A stretch of DNA of 64,000 nt from Fomitopsis serialis. Its lineage: Eukaryota; Basidiomycota; Agaricomycetes; Polyporales; Fomitopsidaceae. The stretch lies in NCBI RefSeq assembly GCF_022376445.1, contig NW_025955090.1:1-64000 (forward strand). Direction: 5' to 3'. Under the pieces are notes generated by a model. The model was not told the origin of the DNA, did not search any database, and saw only the letters and a list, made by a program, of their open reading frames with translations. The translations under genes and the position numbers were made by a program. The first letter of the stretch is position 1. Each line of letters starts with the position of its first letter. Of the stretch, positions 61,563 to 64,000 are shown one piece after another.

Positions 61563-62742
61563 GTCTTGTATGCGCTATGCTAAAATGTCAATCTGTTGCG
61601 TGGCTACTTGCTAGTAGCTCGAATATGCAGACCGGTTTGTGATAGAACTTGATATGGGCGTGCTGGACACTCGTCGCCAATGCAGAATAGTTTATAAGGG
61701 ATTCGGTGAGTTCCAACTTCTAGGAACGCTGGCGCCAGAGCCTGAAGCTTATAGTACGACCTATGAAAGAAGTTCAACATACTTCAGCCATCGTAAGCAC
61801 TAGCAAAGCACTACTTACGAATTTGAAGCGAATGACGAGGAGAGTAGCAAGAATGCCTAACCTTAAATTGAATATTCTGAACAGCTCAGAGTTTGTGTTG
61901 AATAAGTGTTGGAGGAGCGCTGCGCTGAGCAGCTTGTAATCCTCCTCCTCAGGTCAGCGGCCGCCGTCACTTGTGCCACAGGCGCGTCACGATCCTCCCT
62001 TGCCTAAATAAGAAATGCATCGCGAGCACGTGATCACCACGCGTAGAAGTACTAGACGCGCGCCACCGCCGACATGTTGAACTTGACTTGAACTTGAACC
62101 GCGACCTCCTCAAGGCCTCGATTCTTACCCTACACATAGAACGCCCGTTGATCAATAGCTCTGCTGTGTTGGAAGTATGGAAGCTTAGTAAGTATTGTAC
62201 ATCCTTTTGTATATCTTTCGTTTCGGTTGCCACGCCGTGTCTCGAAGCCGTCGCGGTATGGTGGTTGAAAGTAGAGTGTTGCGAGACGCCAATAAAGTGT
62301 CGCAGATGGTATGTAGCAGGAGTAACTTGTGACGATGTGTGGAGGACGTGGACAGGATGACGCTTGCCAGCTCGACGCAGACGCGACATACTCAACTTGC
62401 GGTCAGGGGTGGGCCTCTGATGATGTGTGGTGGCACTAATGACACAGAGTTCCCATCGTGGCAGATGCGAGAGAAGAGCTGCACTGTGCTCGTTGATGAT
62501 AGCACTCTATCTCTATTCCAACTCAAATCTGGTGCGAGACAAAGACTGATTCATACGCCACCGCAGCCGTCGAAGGCTAATGGAACAAGCCACGCAGGAC
62601 GGGTCAATATATCCCGATGTCACAAGGTCGCGCGAGGGAGGAAAACCCTCATTTGCGGCGGCTCCATGCGAAAGCCGACAACGTGATAGTGAGATAGTCG
62701 CTAGCGAACCTCAGAATGTTGCTTACATGCAGTTATAGAGCA
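61563..62742. other. Intergenic, nothing recognised
   Basis: Divergent region between the membrane protein gene (minus) and the SNF2 gene (plus). Open frames at 62088-62360, 61967-62395 and 62339-62686 lack recognisable features. Confidence 0.4.
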
Positions 62743-64000
62743 TCGAGTCGGATAGTGGCGAAGATGTGGCGCCCGCCAAGGAGATCCGAGGACGCCTCCA
62801 GAAGTTATCGAGCTTTCTGATTCAGAGGACGAGCTCCAGGAAAGTGTACGTTGGCGAGGCACCCTTATGATATGGCCTTCTCATGATATTGCAGTTCGGA
62901 GCCACTTCGTGCGCAACCGATGAACACGGCGAAGGCGCAGCAACAGCAGTTCCTCCCGCAAAGCCTCCGCTCAAGTCGCGTACCTGTCCATATCCCGAGC
63001 AATCGAGACATTCCACGGGCGGTGCATGTCAACACGGCGAGGTATTCGACATGCAAGTGGCAGACAACTTGTACGATGTACCAATGACTGCTGCCGATAC
63101 CGAGAAGGCGATCCAGGATCTCGTGTCCGGCGCGTTCGGTGAGACGGAGGTCGATGCTTCGGTCGAAGACCTCAAGGTCCCAGGGCTGGACCCAAAGTTT
63201 ACGTTGCTGCTGCACCAAGTCGCGGGCAGGAAATGGATGGCGGACCGTGAGACCGGCAAGGCGAACGGCGGTATTCTCGCGGACGACATGGGGTGAGTGC
63301 TGATATTCTCTGCTATTATAGCTTTCCTGAGTGGTGTTGTTGCAGGCTGGGGAAGACCATACAGACTATCGTTCGCATTGTCGAGGGACGGGCGAAGAAG
63401 CAAGATCAGAAGGAGGCTGGTCACCGGCGACTTTGTAGGCATATAGTTCACTGACACCTAAAGCTGGTAACTGATAGGATGGTGTTTGTGGCAGGGTCGT
63501 CTGTCCGGTGGCGGTGGTGTCACAGTGGGCAAGTGAGGTTAAACGGATGGCGCCCGGCTTGATCGTCGTCGAGCACCACGGACCGAAACGCACAAGTGGT
63601 GAGTATTTTCGCGGAGTAGGTGTACTTTCGGCTGATAAGCACCAGACCCGAAGCAGCTAGAACGTGCCACGTAGTAGTACATCGTACACAACCGTCACCT
63701 CCGAGTATGGGAATACTCTGGTGCGAGCGCTAGCAAGGGCCCCAAGAAGAAACAGTCGCACAGGCGTCGAGTGACTCGGACTCGGACAGCAGCAGCGTAG
63801 GTAGCTCGCTGCGTACGAAGAAAGCACGAGGAAACACTTCGAACGCAAAGAAGGATGCACTGTTCCGTGTGCAGTGGTGGCGTGCCGTGCTCGGTGAGTA
63901 TCGGCCACTTCCATTGTTGACGAAGTCTAATTCTGGCTCGTGCGTCAGATGAGGCCCACAAATAAAGAATCGTAACACGAAGGCGGCGACGGCCTGCTGT
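62743..64000 (+). CDS. SNF2-family helicase/ATPase, 5' part (Uls1/Rad5-like)
   Basis: A chromatin-type SNF2 ATPase cut by the right edge of the window. The first visible exon has an acidic stretch with VIELSDSEDE, which fits a SUMO-interacting motif. Then comes LKVPGLDPKFTLLLHQVAGRKWM, GGILADDMG and, after an intron at about 63293-63345, LGKTIQTIVRIVEG (Walker A, motif I). VVCPVAVVSQWASEVKRMAP (motif Ia) lies near 63495-63553, EYGN near 63705, and DEAHKIKNRNTKAA (motif II and following) near 63950-63985. The SIM plus the Rad5/Uls1-type core suggests a SUMO-targeted translocase, an inference. One-base losses around 62800 and 63670 break the frame. The start codon is unresolved. Confidence 0.82.

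Noticed and set aside
1..64000. tRNA, rRNA, CRISPR arrays or bacterial-type operons
   Set aside because: No cloverleaf-like sequence, rRNA segment or regularly spaced repeats were noticed, and the gene structures are eukaryotic.

Overview
The window looks like nuclear DNA of a filamentous basidiomycete (Agaricomycetes, perhaps Polyporales). Protein genes are cut by many 45-60 bp GT-AG introns, and the housekeeping genes (ATXN10-like, LEO1, VMA12-like, EST1/SMG7-like, CLF1, FAD synthase, SNF2 ATPase) read like agaricomycete versions. The richest families, FunK1 fungal protein kinases and Tri7-like wax-synthase/MBOAT acyltransferases, are typical of this group. No bacterial, organellar, tRNA, rRNA or CRISPR features were seen.

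Layout. 1-6.1 kb: a tandem array of wax-synthase-domain genes (the end of copy 1, near-complete copies 2 and 3; a truncated copy 4 lies at 11 kb). 7-16.3 kb: two FunK1 kinases (A, B) with a shared 5' flank. 17.4-37.5 kb: a large inverted repeat. Each ~7.7 kb arm carries two divergent FunK1 genes (C/D on the left, E/F on the right) and a VMA12-like gene. The arms flank a 4.6 kb single-copy spacer with an ataxin-10-like gene and LEO1. 37.6-52 kb: a FunK1 relic, intact FunK1 G, an EST1/SMG7-like gene, a decayed FunK1 I and intact FunK1 H. 53.4-64 kb: another kinase-like gene, then CLF1 (crooked neck), FAD synthase, a small multi-pass membrane protein and the start of a SNF2 ATPase.

The FunK1 loci share a four-exon plan. 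An N-terminal domain carries a PD...E-x-K pattern resembling PD-(D/E)XK nucleases. It is followed by a kinase core with HRD-I/V-S-E-G-N and DFD/DLD motifs, an acidic insert before the last intron, and a basic tail. The D/E pair has HCD in place of HRD and a degenerate E-x-K, and copy I lacks the PD/E-x-K segment. This pattern is the most interesting biology in the window.

Caution: many frames are broken by apparent one-base losses. The same defect occurs repeatedly in genes expected to be essential (CLF1, LEO1, FAD synthase, SNF2), so much of it is probably uncorrected assembly error and not pseudogenisation. EST1, FunK1 B, G, H and wax synthases 2 and 3 read cleanly. All functional statements come from recognising motifs in the translations; no database search was run.
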